Below are positions 16,329 to 25,617 of a DNA stretch of 64,000 nt, one piece after another. A program made the translations under genes and the position numbers. Numbering within the stretch: the first letter of the stretch is position 1; every line of letters starts with the position of its first letter. The notes below the pieces were generated by a model, which was given only the letters and a program-made list of their open reading frames with translations, had not been told where the DNA came from and searched no databases. This DNA comes from Dyella nitratireducens (GTDB lineage Bacteria > Pseudomonadota > Gammaproteobacteria > Xanthomonadales > Rhodanobacteraceae): positions 140,519-204,518 of the forward strand of contig NZ_BMJA01000002.1 in the NCBI RefSeq assembly GCF_014642835.1. The letters run 5' to 3'.

Positions 16329-18290
16329 TCAATTCGCCTGCCCGCCTGGCCCGATGTTCTTCTCCAGAAACGCCTGCACATGCTGATACATATCAACGAT
16401 GTTCTTCTCGTTGTAAAACCCGTGACCTTCGCCTGATTTAGTCAGCCACTCGTATGGCTTGTGCGCAGCATCCAAGGCAGCGCGCATCGCCTTGGCTTGC
16501 GCGAAGGGTGCACGCTGGTCTTCCTCGCCATGAATCAGCAGGACCGGTACGTCGATCTTGTCGGCGAGCTTGTCCGGCGAATTGGCGGCCAGTTCGGCGG
16601 GGTCCTTGCCTATCGTTTGCTCCAGGTAGTTCTTGCCGAACGTGCTTTCATGGGTATCGCCTTTGTCGTACATCATGGCGAGGTCGTAGACGCCGGCGTA
16701 GCCAATGGCGCACTTGAACATGCCGGGTGCGCGAATCACCGTCATCATGGCCGAATAGCCGCCGAAGCTGGCGCCGAATACGCACACGCGCTTGGGGTCG
16801 GCAAAATGCTGGGCTTCGGCCCATTTCACGCCATCGATCAGATCCTGCTGGATGCGCGTGCCCCATTTGCCGTAGCCGTCTTGTGCGAAGGCAGGGCCGC
16901 GGCCGTTCGATCCGCGATAGTTGATTTGCAGCACCAGGTAGCCACGGCTGGCCAGAAACTGCGCGTCGTTGTCGAAGAACCAGGTATCGCTGATGTCGAT
17001 GGGGCCGCCGTGCGGCAGCAGCACCATGGGAAGGTCATTCATGGACCCACCCGGTGGAATCGTGAGAATCGCTTCCAGCGGAGTGCCGTCGCTGGCCTTG
17101 AAGTGCATGGGAATGCGTTCTCCCATCTTTGCCGGATCGATGCTGTCCGTTTCCGCAAACAGCTTCTGGATTTTCATGCGCTTGAAGTCGAACAGGTAGT
17201 ACGCGCCGGGATTGCGATCGCTGCTCACTTCGAACACCAGCATGTTGCCGTCTTCGCTGAAGCTGGAAAAATCGACGAATTCGCCCGGAAATTTCTTACT
17301 CAAGCCCTGGTAGATCTGCGCCAGTGGTTGCTTGGCATCGAGCATGGTTTCGTTGGGAATGCCGGTGGCTGATGCCGCAGCGAAAGGCACGCTCTGCGGC
17401 GTCCATTGAATGTGGTCGATGCTGCTGAAGTCATCCTTGGCCAGCAGTTGCGATTGAGCGCCATCCGCATCCGTCTGCACCAGCGCCATCGGGCCGCCCT
17501 TGGTGCTGGTGAGTGCGTAGAGGTGCTGCTTGTCCTGCGAAAACGTCAGTGGCACGAAGCGGCTGTCGTCCCCATTGTCGGCAAGCTGCACCCAGTGATC
17601 GTTCTGCTTGCGGTAGGTGACGTATTTATTGAGCTTGTTGACGCCGTAGGCATAGCGGGCATTGCCATCGGGATCCAGCGTGAAATCCATATCGCCCACG
17701 CCGATCTCGCCGATCATGTGGCGAATGCCCGTACCGGCATTCACGTCGTACAGCCAGCTATTGTTCTCATCCCCCCACATGTAGGTCTGCATGTAGAAGT
17801 GATCGTTGGCTTTCGGTGGCTTGCCGGCCACCAGGGCATAGCCTTCGTCGGTGCTGCGCGTCTGGCCGTGGGATTCCAGGCCCCATTCGCGGCTGAACAT
17901 GGCATCGATATGTTTGCCGTTGACGTCGGTAGCGATGATTTCGCCGAGCAATTCGGGGCGATCGAGCGAGCCCACGAACTTGGCCAGTTCGACCACCAGC
18001 CGGTCGTTTCCTACCCAATGGAGATCGGCCGGCAATTGAAATTTGGGCATCTTCAGCAGGCTTTTGACATGGCTCATGTCGTCGAGCTGATAGATCACCA
18101 CTGCATGGTCTTCACCCTGTTCCATGGCCACGGCCAGGTACTTGCCGTCCGGCGAGAGCTTGGGCAGTGAATAACCACCACGTTGCGCAAAAGCTTCCAC
18201 CGGTACCTGATCGCCTGCCAGCGCCACCGTGACAGGAAAAAACGCCACACAACATGCCGCCACGAGGGCGCGCACTCGTCCATTCCGCAT
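16329..18290 (-). CDS. Exported S9 family prolyl-oligopeptidase-like peptidase
   Basis: This 653-residue serine peptidase has a signal peptide (VRALVAACCVAFFPVTVALA), a beta-propeller region (about residues 40-390) and a C-terminal alpha/beta-hydrolase domain. The nucleophile is the Ser in GASFGGYSAM near residue 506. The Asp is in HGEEDQRAPF near 587 and the His in GEGHGFYNEKN near 620, the usual order of the S9 triad. The start is ATG 18290, with GGGGGACATGG just upstream. The frame is open further upstream, but that part overlaps the divergent lgt promoter and lacks coding character. It probably trims peptides in the periplasm. The gene is divergent from lgt. Confidence 0.9.
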   Translation of the reverse strand: MRNGRVRALVAACCVAFFPVTVALAGDQVPVEAFAQRGGYSLPKLSPDGKYLAVAMEQGEDHAVVIYQLDDMSHVKSLLKMPKFQLPADLHWVGNDRLVVELAKFVGSLDRPELLGEIIATDVNGKHIDAMFSREWGLESHGQTRSTDEGYALVAGKPPKANDHFYMQTYMWGDENNSWLYDVNAGTGIRHMIGEIGVGDMDFTLDPDGNARYAYGVNKLNKYVTYRKQNDHWVQLADNGDDSRFVPLTFSQDKQHLYALTSTKGGPMALVQTDADGAQSQLLAKDDFSSIDHIQWTPQSVPFAAASATGIPNETMLDAKQPLAQIYQGLSKKFPGEFVDFSSFSEDGNMLVFEVSSDRNPGAYYLFDFKRMKIQKLFAETDSIDPAKMGERIPMHFKASDGTPLEAILTIPPGGSMNDLPMVLLPHGGPIDISDTWFFDNDAQFLASRGYLVLQINYRGSNGRGPAFAQDGYGKWGTRIQQDLIDGVKWAEAQHFADPKRVCVFGASFGGYSAMMTVIRAPGMFKCAIGYAGVYDLAMMYDKGDTHESTFGKNYLEQTIGKDPAELAANSPDKLADKIDVPVLLIHGEEDQRAPFAQAKAMRAALDAAHKPYEWLTKSGEGHGFYNEKNIVDMYQHVQAFLEKNIGPGGQAN

Positions 18291-18435
18291 AGTCCATGTC
18301 CCCCGGTAACAAGTGATGTCCGGCGCGGCTTGGCACTCCCCCGAGTGGCCGCGCCGGCCGAGTGTAGCCAAGTCGCCGGAACCGGGGCAGTGTCCTTCCG
18401 CTAAACTGCGCCCTTTGGGTTTTATCGGTTATCCC

Positions 18436-19326
18436 ATGACGCAGCCTTTTGTCGTGCAGTTCAACCCGGTCGCCGTGAAGCTGGGGCCGATCCAGGTCCA
18501 CTGGTATGGACTGATGTACCTGCTCGGTTTCCTGGGGGGCTGGCTGCTGGGCGAGTACCGCCGCAAGCGCGGACGCTTGCCGGTCACCCGCGATGCGTTG
18601 GGCGACCTGATGTTCTACATGATGATGGGCATCATCCTGGGTGGTCGCATCTGGTACATGCTGTTCTATTACGCAGGCGGCAATCGCTGGATCTGGACCG
18701 ATCCGCTGGCCTTGTTCCGTGTGTGGGATGGTGGCATGAGTTTCCACGGCGGCCTGCTCGGCGTGCTGGCGGCGGGTCTGTGGTGGTCGCGCCGGCACAA
18801 GCTGCATTTCTTCGATACGGTGGATTTCGTGGCGCCGCTGGTGCCATTGGGCTTGGGGCTGGGACGTCTGGGCAACTTCATCAACGGTGAGTTGTGGGGC
18901 AAGCCGGGCGATGTGCCGTGGGCGATGATTTTCCCCAACGCGCGCGACGAAGACGCCGCGCTTGCCGCGAACGATCCGCACCTCACGCAACTCATGCAAC
19001 AGTTCAACGGCTTGCCGCGGCATCCCTCGCAGCTGTACGAGCTGGCGCTGGAAGGCGTGGTGATGTTTACCGTGCTATGGCTGGTGTCGATGAAGCCGCG
19101 CCCGCGTTATCTCATCTCCGGATTGTTCGCGCTGATGTACGGCTGCTTCCGCTTCGCGGTGGAATTCGTGCGCGTGCCGGATGTGCAGCTGGGTTATCTG
19201 GCGTGGGGCTGGCTCACGATGGGGCAAATACAGTCGCTGCCGTTGATCGTGATCGGCCTCTTTTTGCTGTGGCTTTCGCGCAAGGCACCGACGCTGGCGA
19301 AAGCGGAATCCGCGCCATCGGCGTAA
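18436..19326 (+). CDS. lgt: Prolipoprotein diacylglyceryl transferase
   Basis: This 296-residue inner-membrane enzyme transfers diacylglycerol from phosphatidylglycerol to the lipobox cysteine of prolipoproteins. Seven hydrophobic segments are visible. Signature motifs are [11 protein letters not shown] near the N-terminus (an essential His region) and [17 protein letters not shown] (about residues 135-151), the Lgt signature with its Arg, Asn and Glu. The HPSQLYE segment follows. The gene begins a co-directional set with thyA (10 bases downstream) and folA, an order common in related gammaproteobacteria. A later gene at 62964-63461 encodes one of its likely substrates. Confidence 0.97.
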   Translation: MTQPFVVQFNPVAVKLGPIQVHWYGLMYLLGFLGGWLLGEYRRKRGRLPVTRDALGDLMFYMMMGIILGGRIWYMLFYYAGGNRWIWTDPLALFRVWDGGMSFHGGLLGVLAAGLWWSRRHKLHFFDTVDFVAPLVPLGLGLGRLGNFINGELWGKPGDVPWAMIFPNARDEDAALAANDPHLTQLMQQFNGLPRHPSQLYELALEGVVMFTVLWLVSMKPRPRYLISGLFALMYGCFRFAVEFVRVPDVQLGYLAWGWLTMGQIQSLPLIVIGLFLLWLSRKAPTLAKAESAPSA

Positions 19327-19336
19327 GCTTGCACTT

Positions 19337-20131
19337 ATGAAACCGTATCTCGATCTGCTTCGCCACGTGCTGGAACATGGCGCCGAAAAAACCGATCGCA
19401 CCGGCACCGGCACGCGCAGCGTGTTCGGTTGGCAGCTGCGCTTCGATCTCAATGAAGGCTTTCCGCTCGTCACTACCAAGAAGTTGCACCTGAAGTCGAT
19501 CGTGCATGAGCTGATCTGGTTCCTGCAGGGCGATACCAACATCGCCTATTTGAAGGAAAACGGCGTCAGCATCTGGGACGAATGGGCGGACGAGCAGGGC
19601 GATCTCGGTCCGGTGTACGGCAAGCAGTGGCGTGCATGGCCGACGGCCGATGGTCGCGTGGTGGATCAGATCCGCTGGGTGGTGGAAGAGATCAAGCGCA
19701 ATCCGGATTCGCGCCGCTTGATCGTCAGTGCCTGGAATGTGGGCGAATTGCCGAAGATGGCGTTGATGCCTTGCCACGCGCTGTTCCAGTTCTACGTGGC
19801 GAACGGCAAGCTGAGTTGCCAGCTGTATCAGCGCTCCGGCGATATTTTTCTCGGGGTGCCATTCAACATCGCCAGCTATGCCTTGCTTACGCACATGATG
19901 GCGCAGGTATGCGGACTTGGCGTGGGTGATTTCGTGCACACGCTGGGTGATGCGCATCTGTACAACAATCATCTCGAGCAGGCGCGTCTGCAATTGACGC
20001 GCGAGCCGCGTGTGCTGCCGCGATTGACGCTCAATCCGCATGTGCAGTCGATTTTCGATTTCCGTTTCGAGGATGTGGTGATCGAGGATTACCATCCGCA
20101 TCCGGCGATCAAGGCACCGGTGGCGGTGTAA
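19337..20131 (+). CDS. thyA: Thymidylate synthase
   Basis: This 264-residue cytoplasmic enzyme methylates dUMP to dTMP with methylenetetrahydrofolate, yielding dihydrofolate. The length equals the E. coli enzyme. The nucleophilic Cys is in [12 protein letters not shown], and Arg-rich phosphate contacts are seen in DRTGTGT and [13 protein letters not shown]. The C-terminus IKAPVAV matches the family's conserved closing tail. It starts 10 bases after lgt and is followed by folA, which regenerates tetrahydrofolate from its product. An imperfect dyad (GGGATACCAAT with ATTGGCATCCC) lies in the 20132-20284 spacer. Confidence 0.97.
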   Translation: MKPYLDLLRHVLEHGAEKTDRTGTGTRSVFGWQLRFDLNEGFPLVTTKKLHLKSIVHELIWFLQGDTNIAYLKENGVSIWDEWADEQGDLGPVYGKQWRAWPTADGRVVDQIRWVVEEIKRNPDSRRLIVSAWNVGELPKMALMPCHALFQFYVANGKLSCQLYQRSGDIFLGVPFNIASYALLTHMMAQVCGLGVGDFVHTLGDAHLYNNHLEQARLQLTREPRVLPRLTLNPHVQSIFDFRFEDVVIEDYHPHPAIKAPVAV

Positions 20132-20284
20132 ACGGCGGGGATACCAATGCCCGCTCAAGAACCTGCGAAAAAAGCTGGAATTGGCATCCCGGCCTGCGTG
20201 CCGATCCCACCGCAAACGCTATAATAGGCGGTCGGCCGGCCAAGCCCCGGTCTTTATGACAGTCACCGTTTCTTTGGAGCATCC

Positions 20285-20773
20285 ATGGCCATTTCGCTGA
20301 TCGCCGCCCTCGACGAGAACTTCGCTATTGGTCGCAAGGGCCAGCTTCCCTGGCATCTGCCGGACGATCTGAAATGGTTCAAGCAGCTGACCGTCGGCAA
20401 GCACGTGCTGATGGGCTACAACACCGCGGTGTCGATCGGCCGGCCGCTGCCTGACCGCGTCAACATGGTGCTGTCCAATCGCCATGAAGCACCTTTCCCT
20501 GGCCAGATCACGGTGCGCTCGATCGAAGAGGCGCAGGCGCGCTCCGACGGTACCGGCCTGATGGTGATCGGTGGCGGCAAGGTGTTCCACGATGCGCTGC
20601 CGATGGCGCAGCGCCTGTACCTCACCTGGGTAGGCGCGGCGGTGGATGGCGCCGATACGTTCTTCCCCGGCATCCATTTCACGGATTGGACCGAAGTCAA
20701 GCGCACCCACCACAAGAAGGATGCGCAGCACAGCTACGACTTCGATATGGTCGAGTACATCCGCACGCACTAA
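20285..20773 (+). CDS. folA: Dihydrofolate reductase
   Basis: This 162-residue NADPH-dependent reductase makes tetrahydrofolate. The N-terminus ISLIAALDENFAIGRKGQLPWHLPDD has the family's substrate loop (split here by family numbering as AIGRKGQLPWHLPDD), and Asp in LPDDLKWFK is the catalytic acid. The cofactor segment VIGGGKVFHDALP follows. ATG 20285 has TTTGGAGC upstream. It works in series with ThyA, and the Nudix/ThiE-like gene follows with no spacing. Confidence 0.96.
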   Translation: MAISLIAALDENFAIGRKGQLPWHLPDDLKWFKQLTVGKHVLMGYNTAVSIGRPLPDRVNMVLSNRHEAPFPGQITVRSIEEAQARSDGTGLMVIGGGKVFHDALPMAQRLYLTWVGAAVDGADTFFPGIHFTDWTEVKRTHHKKDAQHSYDFDMVEYIRTH

Positions 20774-21736
20774 GTGAGCGATACGTCCGGCAACATGCTG
20801 CATGTGATGGCCGGCGTGTTATGTGACACGCAGGGCAGGGTGCTGCTGGCGCAGCGTCCGGCAGGCAAACATCTCGCCGGTTTTTGGGAATTTCCCGGCG
20901 GCAAGCTGGAGCCGGGTGAAGCGCCGCGGCTCGCCCTGGTGCGCGAGTTGCGTGAAGAACTCGGTGTTCTGATCAAGCCGCAAGATGGCGTTCCCCTCGT
21001 CCGCATACCTTGGCACTACGGAGAGCGCGGCCTGCTGCTCGACGCTTGGCAATTCACCCATTGGCAGGGCACGCCTGCACCGCTGGAAGGGCAGGCACTG
21101 CGATGGCAGTTGCCATGGGAGGTCGACCTGGCCACGCTTGCGCCGGCGGATCGGCCCATCCTCCAGGCGCTGCGTCTGCCCGTGATTTACGCGATCACAC
21201 CTGCCGACGTGCCGCCGGAGCATGCCGATATGTGGTACGTGCGCATCGCCGAGGCGATGGAGCGTGGCGTCCGACTGATCCAGCTGCGGTTTCCTCTTTG
21301 GCCGATCGAGCACGTGCGCGCGTTAGCCGCGCGCTTGCAACCGCTGGCGCTTCACCACCAGGCGAATCTGCTACTCAACCGCGATATCGACGGCGCGCGG
21401 CAGCTTGGGGCAGGTATCGGCGTGCATCTGAAATCCGCGCAGTTGGATGAGCTTCTGGAGCGCCCCTTGCCGTGGTCGCAGCTGATCAGCGCCAGCTGTC
21501 ACGATGCGGCTCAGCTGTGCGTGAGCGTACATCTTGCTGATGTCGCGACACTCTCGCCGGTAGGCCCCACAGCGAGCCATCCTGGTACCCCCGCGCTCGG
21601 CTGGTCGCGCTTCCAGGCGCTCGCGCAGGCCACCCCACTGCCGGTCTATGCGTTGGGTGGCATGGCGCCCGCACTGGCCGATGAGGCGCGCAAGCACGGC
21701 GCCCAGGGCGTGGCAGGCATCGGCTCCTTTTGGTGA
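20774..21736 (+). CDS. MutT-type Nudix hydrolase fused to a ThiE-like domain
   Basis: This 320-residue fusion starts at GTG 20774, directly after the folA stop. Residues 1-130 form a MutT domain with a complete Nudix box (GGKLEPGEAP then RELREELGV), predicted to hydrolyse oxidised nucleotides such as 8-oxo-dGTP. Residues about 135-320 resemble thiamine-phosphate synthase (YAITP start, LLLNRD, GVHLKSAQL, YALGGMAPALADEARKHGAQGVAGI end). Several phosphate and pyrimidine contacts of true ThiE are altered or shortened, so the second domain may not make thiamine phosphate. The fusion is known in gamma- and betaproteobacteria; the role of the second half remains open. Confidence 0.88.
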   Translation: MSDTSGNMLHVMAGVLCDTQGRVLLAQRPAGKHLAGFWEFPGGKLEPGEAPRLALVRELREELGVLIKPQDGVPLVRIPWHYGERGLLLDAWQFTHWQGTPAPLEGQALRWQLPWEVDLATLAPADRPILQALRLPVIYAITPADVPPEHADMWYVRIAEAMERGVRLIQLRFPLWPIEHVRALAARLQPLALHHQANLLLNRDIDGARQLGAGIGVHLKSAQLDELLERPLPWSQLISASCHDAAQLCVSVHLADVATLSPVGPTASHPGTPALGWSRFQALAQATPLPVYALGGMAPALADEARKHGAQGVAGIGSFW

Positions 21737-21776
21737 ATGGCTTGCCGAGTCGCGCAGGCAGCGGTAGCGTGCAGCC

Positions 21777-22055
21777 ATGCGTATCGTCTATCGCGCCCAG
21801 AATCTGATTGATGCCCATCTGGTGAAGGATGCACTGGAGCATGCGGAAGTGCCCGCCTTCATCTCCGGCGAATACCTCACCGGCGGTGTTGGGCAGTTGC
21901 CCGCCCTGGATTACGTGGCGGTGTTGGTGCCGGATTCGAGCGTGGAGGCGGCCGAGCCTGTCGTGCGTGAGATCGATCATGCGCTGGCCGAGGCCAGGCT
22001 GGCGATCCGCGAGTTGGATGACGATCAGGACAGTTTGGTGCCGCAGCCTGGCTAG
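21777..22055 (+). CDS. DUF2007 small protein
   Basis: This 92-residue acidic protein has the DUF2007 core: RIVYRAQNLIDAHLVKDAL, then FISGEYLTGGVGQLPA and a V-rich strand. DUF2007 proteins are small PII-like folds thought to take part in signalling, and none of the motifs suggests an enzyme. It lies 40 bases after the Nudix-ThiE gene on the same strand, so it may be the last gene of the lgt-thyA-folA group. No specific function can be assigned. Confidence 0.82.
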   Translation: MRIVYRAQNLIDAHLVKDALEHAEVPAFISGEYLTGGVGQLPALDYVAVLVPDSSVEAAEPVVREIDHALAEARLAIRELDDDQDSLVPQPG

Positions 22056-22106
22056 TTAAGCGTGAGTGGGCTTCCGTATTTGTCCTGGGGACATATCTTG
22101 CCTTGT

Positions 22107-22134
22107 CGTCATTCCGGCTTTCGCCGGAATGACG
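22107..22134. repeat. Family B REP-like palindrome
   Basis: CGTCATTCCGGC and GCCGGAATGACG flank TTTC in a compact 28-bp perfect palindrome upstream of apt. Confidence 0.85.
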
Positions 22135-22210
22135 ACGATGAGATTGAGTATGAAAAGAAATGAGGTCTTTGGAATCTACGCATGAAAAATTTGATCACTG
22201 GAGCATTTGC

Positions 22211-22729
22211 ATGACCTCATTCGAGAACCTGATTCGTGCCGTACCGGATTTCCCGAAGCCAGGCGTCACGTTTCGCGATATCACCCCGCTGTTGGCCGAC
22301 GGCACCGCGTTCGCGAGCTGCATCGACGCGCTGATCGAGCCATGGCTGGACAGTGGCGTGAAGGCCGTGTGCGGTGTGGAATCGCGCGGTTTTATTTTTG
22401 CTGCCGCCATGGCGCAGAAGCTTGGCGCAGGGTTTATTCCTTTGCGCAAGCCGGGCAAGCTGCCGCCGCCGGTGATGCATGCGGATTACCAGCTTGAATA
22501 CGGTACCGATCGGTTGGAGGCACGTGTCGGCACCGTGCGCCAGGGCGAACGCGTGCTGCTGGTGGACGATGTGCTTGCAACCGGTGGCACGCTCGGCGCA
22601 GCACGCCATCTGCTTGGTCAGCTCGGTGCTGAGTTAGTAGGTGCCTCGGTGGTGATCGAGCTGCTGGCCTTGCAGGGCAGGGCGTTATGGCCGCAAGAGG
22701 TTCCGCTGCGCGCAGTACTGCACTACTAG
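22211..22729 (+). CDS. apt: Adenine phosphoribosyltransferase
   Basis: This 172-residue cytoplasmic enzyme salvages adenine to AMP using PRPP. The PRPP-binding motif VLLVDDVLATGGTL (about residues 117-130), GVESRGFIFAAAMA and FIPLRKPGKLP match Apt. The ATG 22211 is preceded by GGAG at suitable spacing. The frame is open upstream to 22160, but no better start is seen there. It is monocistronic, bounded by a family B repeat upstream and a family A repeat downstream. Confidence 0.96.
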   Translation: MTSFENLIRAVPDFPKPGVTFRDITPLLADGTAFASCIDALIEPWLDSGVKAVCGVESRGFIFAAAMAQKLGAGFIPLRKPGKLPPPVMHADYQLEYGTDRLEARVGTVRQGERVLLVDDVLATGGTLGAARHLLGQLGAELVGASVVIELLALQGRALWPQEVPLRAVLHY

Positions 22730-22739
22730 TGCATGCATC

Positions 22740-22812
22740 GTAGGTTGAGGTGCAAACCCCAACATCGCTATGTTTGGGCACATGCCGTGTTGGGGTTTGC
22801 ACCCCAACCTAC
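22740..22812. repeat. Family A double-hairpin repeat
   Basis: A near-intact copy: left arm GTAGGTTGAGGTGCAAAC and right arm GGGGTTTGCACCCCAACC. It lies between the convergent apt and DUF3501 genes. The right end, read on the minus strand, supplies the TAG stop codon of the DUF3501 gene. Confidence 0.9.
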
Positions 22813-23417
22813 GTGAAATCCGCGGCCAATGTTTTGCGTAACGCCTCTGAAAAAGTGACTTGTTTGCGCATCCCCGAATGCATGGATGCGAGCGTCACCG
22901 CCGCACCCGTCTTCCAATCCTTGATCATCCCGTCATCCAGCTCAAACCGCAGAAAATGCACCGCCGCGGTCTTTTCTTCCGTGCTGCGGTCCATGTCCTC
23001 ATCCGCCACCGCAGTCACCGGCGCGTGTCCTGCAACGGCCAATACGATGTCGTGTTCAATGCCGGTCAGCCGTGCCAGTTCGCGTCTGCGCTCCTCGACA
23101 TCTTCGTATTCCACGAACAACGTGGCCTTGAGATTCTTGCCGTCCGGAATCAGCGGGTTGTAAGCCTCCAGCTCATCGTTGATGCCGCTTGCTTCGAAGA
23201 TGCGCTCGATACGCAGCATCTCCTGCACTTGATACTGGATGGTGAGCCGATCCTCGAACACAAACGTGAGATGCTCGCCGAGGTGCACGATGCGGCTTTT
23301 CTTGTGCGCCATCACGCGGGCGCGAAATTCGTTGCGCTGCGCGGCATAGGCTTCGAGCGTAAGCAGATCGTGGCGCTGCAGTTTGTTCATGATGTGAGTT
23401 GAAGGTGGCGTGTTCAT
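22809..23417 (-). CDS. DUF3501 family protein
   Basis: This 202-residue soluble protein is of the DUF3501 type: MNKLQRHDLLTLEAY start, then HLTFVFEDRLTIQYQVQEML, EELEAYNPLIPDG-like core (here DELEAYNPLIPDGKNL) and a charged C-terminus. ATG 23417 lies 8 bases after the stop of the Fe-S gene; ATG 23390 is an alternative start. DUF3501 genes are conserved next to rubrerythrin and CCG-domain Fe-S proteins in many bacteria, as here. The biochemical role is unknown, and an oxidative-stress link is inferred from the partners. Confidence 0.88.
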   Translation of the reverse strand: MNTPPSTHIMNKLQRHDLLTLEAYAAQRNEFRARVMAHKKSRIVHLGEHLTFVFEDRLTIQYQVQEMLRIERIFEASGINDELEAYNPLIPDGKNLKATLFVEYEDVEERRRELARLTGIEHDIVLAVAGHAPVTAVADEDMDRSTEEKTAAVHFLRFELDDGMIKDWKTGAAVTLASMHSGMRKQVTFSEALRKTLAADFT

Positions 23418-23425
23418 GGCGGTTG

Positions 23426-24769
23426 TCAGATGCCGTAGGCCTTGCGTAACAGACTCAACGGATGTTCCGCTGCAGGTTTGTCGCCCAGTCCGTGCGCGAT
23501 ATGGTTGCCGGCCATCGGGCAATCGCTGGTAAAGTGCGTGGCTTCGGCTTGCGTGACGCGGTTTTCCACCGGTTTGGCGAGTTTGCGCGACAGCGCATAG
23601 GTTTTGTGCTTAACGCCGTAAGTGCCGTCGTGGCCGGAGCAGCGTTCGATGGTGGTGATCTCCGTATCCGGCACCAACTGCAGGATGTCGGCCGTCTTCG
23701 GGCCGATCTTCTGTACACGCTGATGGCAGGGAACTTGCCAGGCAATCCTGCCCAGCGATTGCTTGAAGTCGGTAACGAGCAAGCCGGCCTTGTGGCGTTC
23801 GGCCAGGTACTCGAAAGGATCGAAGAAACGATCGCGCACCAGCGCCACCTCTTCGTCGTCCGGAAACATCAGCGGCAGCTCCTGCTTGAACATCAGTACG
23901 CAGGATGGAATGGCCGCCGTGAAATCCCAGCCTTCGCGTGCCATCTTGGCGAGCACCGGGATATTGCGCTCTTTGTACTTGCGCACGGTTTCCAGGTCGC
24001 CCAGCTCGAACTTGGGCATGCCGCAGCAGCTTTCCTGCTCGACCAAACGCGTTGGGATCACGTTGTGTTTGAGCACCGCGGCAAGGTCTTCCACCACGCC
24101 AGGCTCGGCGTGGTCGCAATAGCACGTGGCGAAGATAGCGATCTTGCCGCGGGTACGTCCGGCGGGTTTTGCATCGCCTACGCCGTCGAGCTTGCGCAAG
24201 CGCTTGCGGGCTGTGGGTATGTGATAAGTGGGCACGCGCGCTTGCGTATCCACATCCATGGTTTTCTCAAGCAGCTTGCGTGCGGTCTTGTTCTTGTTCG
24301 CCGCATTGATGGTTTGCACCACGACCGGAATCGACGCGAGTTTGCCGACGGCACGTGTGTTGGAAAGGATTCGCGCAGACATCGGCGCGCCATGCTCACG
24401 GAAATCGACGGCTTTGGCGCGCAGCATCAGGTGCGGAAAATCCACGTTCCACGGATGCGGCGGCACGTAGGGGCATTTGGTGAGATAGCAAAGGTCGCAC
24501 AGATAGCACTGCTCCGTGACCTTGGCGTAGTCGCTTTTCTTTACGCCATCGATTTCCATCGACGCGGATTCGTCGATCAGGTCGAACAGCGTAGGGAACG
24601 CATGGCAAAGACTGACGCAGCGGCGGCAGCCGTGGCAGATGTTGAAGACGCGTTCGAGTTCGGCATCGAGCGATGCGCGATCCCAGAATTCAGGGTTCAA
24701 CCAATCCAAAGGATGGCGGGTGGGTGCTTCGAGACTGCCTTCGCGCGTGGTGCCGATGGGGTCTGCCAT
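23426..24769 (-). CDS. Heterodisulfide reductase-like Fe-S protein (CCG domain)
   Basis: This 447-residue protein has two N-terminal 4Fe-4S motifs ([11 protein letters not shown] near residue 45 and [14 protein letters not shown] near 89). Two CCG-type cysteine domains follow ([12 protein letters not shown] and, further on, VPCHQRVQ with ERCSGHDG). This layout is that of GlpC/HdrD-like electron carriers. It lies between rubrerythrin and DUF3501 genes on the same strand, with a hairpin in the 61-base gap after rubrerythrin. It probably passes electrons to or from the rubrerythrin; the electron donor is not evident. Confidence 0.9.
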   Translation of the reverse strand: MADPIGTTREGSLEAPTRHPLDWLNPEFWDRASLDAELERVFNICHGCRRCVSLCHAFPTLFDLIDESASMEIDGVKKSDYAKVTEQCYLCDLCYLTKCPYVPPHPWNVDFPHLMLRAKAVDFREHGAPMSARILSNTRAVGKLASIPVVVQTINAANKNKTARKLLEKTMDVDTQARVPTYHIPTARKRLRKLDGVGDAKPAGRTRGKIAIFATCYCDHAEPGVVEDLAAVLKHNVIPTRLVEQESCCGMPKFELGDLETVRKYKERNIPVLAKMAREGWDFTAAIPSCVLMFKQELPLMFPDDEEVALVRDRFFDPFEYLAERHKAGLLVTDFKQSLGRIAWQVPCHQRVQKIGPKTADILQLVPDTEITTIERCSGHDGTYGVKHKTYALSRKLAKPVENRVTQAEATHFTSDCPMAGNHIAHGLGDKPAAEHPLSLLRKAYGI

Positions 24770-24795
24770 GGGGTTCCGTCTCTGCCACGATGAAA

Positions 24796-24821
24796 GCCCT
24801 CTCCCCGGAGGGGGAGAGGGC
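24796..24821. other. Intercistronic hairpin between rubrerythrin and Fe-S genes
   Basis: A perfect 11-bp stem (GCCCTCTCCCC/GGGGAGAGGGC) with a GGAG loop lies downstream of the rubrerythrin stop. No T-run follows, so it may be an RNA-stabilising or attenuating element rather than a full terminator. Confidence 0.6.
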
Positions 24822-24830
24822 GCTAAAGCA

Positions 24831-25250
24831 TCAAGCGAGTTCGTTCAACGATTTCTGGAATCGATTCGCATGCGAGCGTTCCGCTTTCGCCAGTGTCTCG
24901 AACCAGTCGGCCACTTCATCGAAACCTTCGTCGCGCGCCGTCTTGGCCATGCCCGGATACATGTCAGTGTATTCGTGGGTTTCGCCCGCGATGGCGCTTT
25001 GCAGATTTTCCTTGGTGGGACCGAACGGCTTGCCGGTAGCCGGGTCGCCGCATTGCTCGAGATATTCCAGATGGCCGTGGGCGTGGCCGGTTTCGCCTTC
25101 CGCGGTGGAGCGGAACACGGCGGATACGTCGTTGTAGCCTTCCACATCGGCCTTCGATGCGAAGTAGAGATACCGGCGGTTGGCCATGGATTCGCCGGCG
25201 AATGCGTCTTTCAGATTCTGCTCCGTCTTGGAGCCTTTCAGCTTGCTCAT
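24831..25250 (-). CDS. Rubrerythrin (short form without rubredoxin domain)
   Basis: This 139-residue di-iron protein reduces peroxide. It is a four-helix bundle with carboxylate/His ligands visible in [48 protein letters not shown] and [12 protein letters not shown]. The C-terminal rubredoxin Cys4 domain of classical rubrerythrins is absent, so electrons must come from a separate carrier, plausibly the Fe-S protein encoded next. It is the first gene of a three-gene minus-strand cluster. The spacer 25251-25617 holds hairpins and a family A repeat, listed separately. Confidence 0.92.
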   Translation of the reverse strand: MSKLKGSKTEQNLKDAFAGESMANRRYLYFASKADVEGYNDVSAVFRSTAEGETGHAHGHLEYLEQCGDPATGKPFGPTKENLQSAIAGETHEYTDMYPGMAKTARDEGFDEVADWFETLAKAERSHANRFQKSLNELA

Positions 25251-25439
25251 GACATCACCTCGTGGCGTTGGGCTTGAGAGGGAAATGCAGAGGGACCTGA
25301 CGGTCGACGCCTCGAGCGTAGTCTCAGTTAGGACGATTATGAAATTGATTGTTCTTATGAAGTTGATTGATTGAGACTATGGCTGCTGGTGTCGACGATG
25401 TGTGACGACATCGAGAAGTGCGTTGTCATTCGCGCGCAC

Positions 25440-25468
25440 AAAAAAACCGGACGGCGAAAACCGTCCGG
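25440..25468 (-). terminator. Intrinsic terminator, strongest on the minus strand
   Basis: An 8-bp stem CCGGACGG/CCGTCCGG (25447-25454 and 25461-25468) is followed on the minus strand by seven or more T residues. With the hairpin at 25571-25592 it brackets a family A repeat. Confidence 0.75.
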
Positions 25469-25490
25469 CCTTTTGATCTCCGAAAGTCAC

Positions 25491-25565
25491 GTAGGTTGGG
25501 GTGCAAACCTCAACATTGTCATGTCGATTAGAACGGCAATGTTGGGGTTTGCACCCCAACCTACA
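25491..25565. repeat. Family A double-hairpin repeat
   Basis: A full-length copy with both arms intact apart from one change (ACCTCAAC on the left). It lies between two terminator hairpins downstream of the M1 aminopeptidase gene. Confidence 0.9.
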
Positions 25566-25592
25566 AAAAGCCGGATAGCAAAAACTATCCGG
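25565..25592 (-). terminator. Intrinsic terminator of the M1 aminopeptidase gene
   Basis: An 8-bp stem CCGGATAG/CTATCCGG (25571-25578 and 25585-25592) is followed on the minus strand by CTTTTTG. It lies 26 bases after the aminopeptidase stop. Confidence 0.85.
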
Positions 25593-25617
25593 TTCTTTCA
25601 CTTTCGACCACGAATGC

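Noticed and set aside
22740-22812. Intrinsic terminator for apt
   Set aside because: The structure is the dispersed family A repeat, found at five places in the window regardless of gene, and lacks a T-run.
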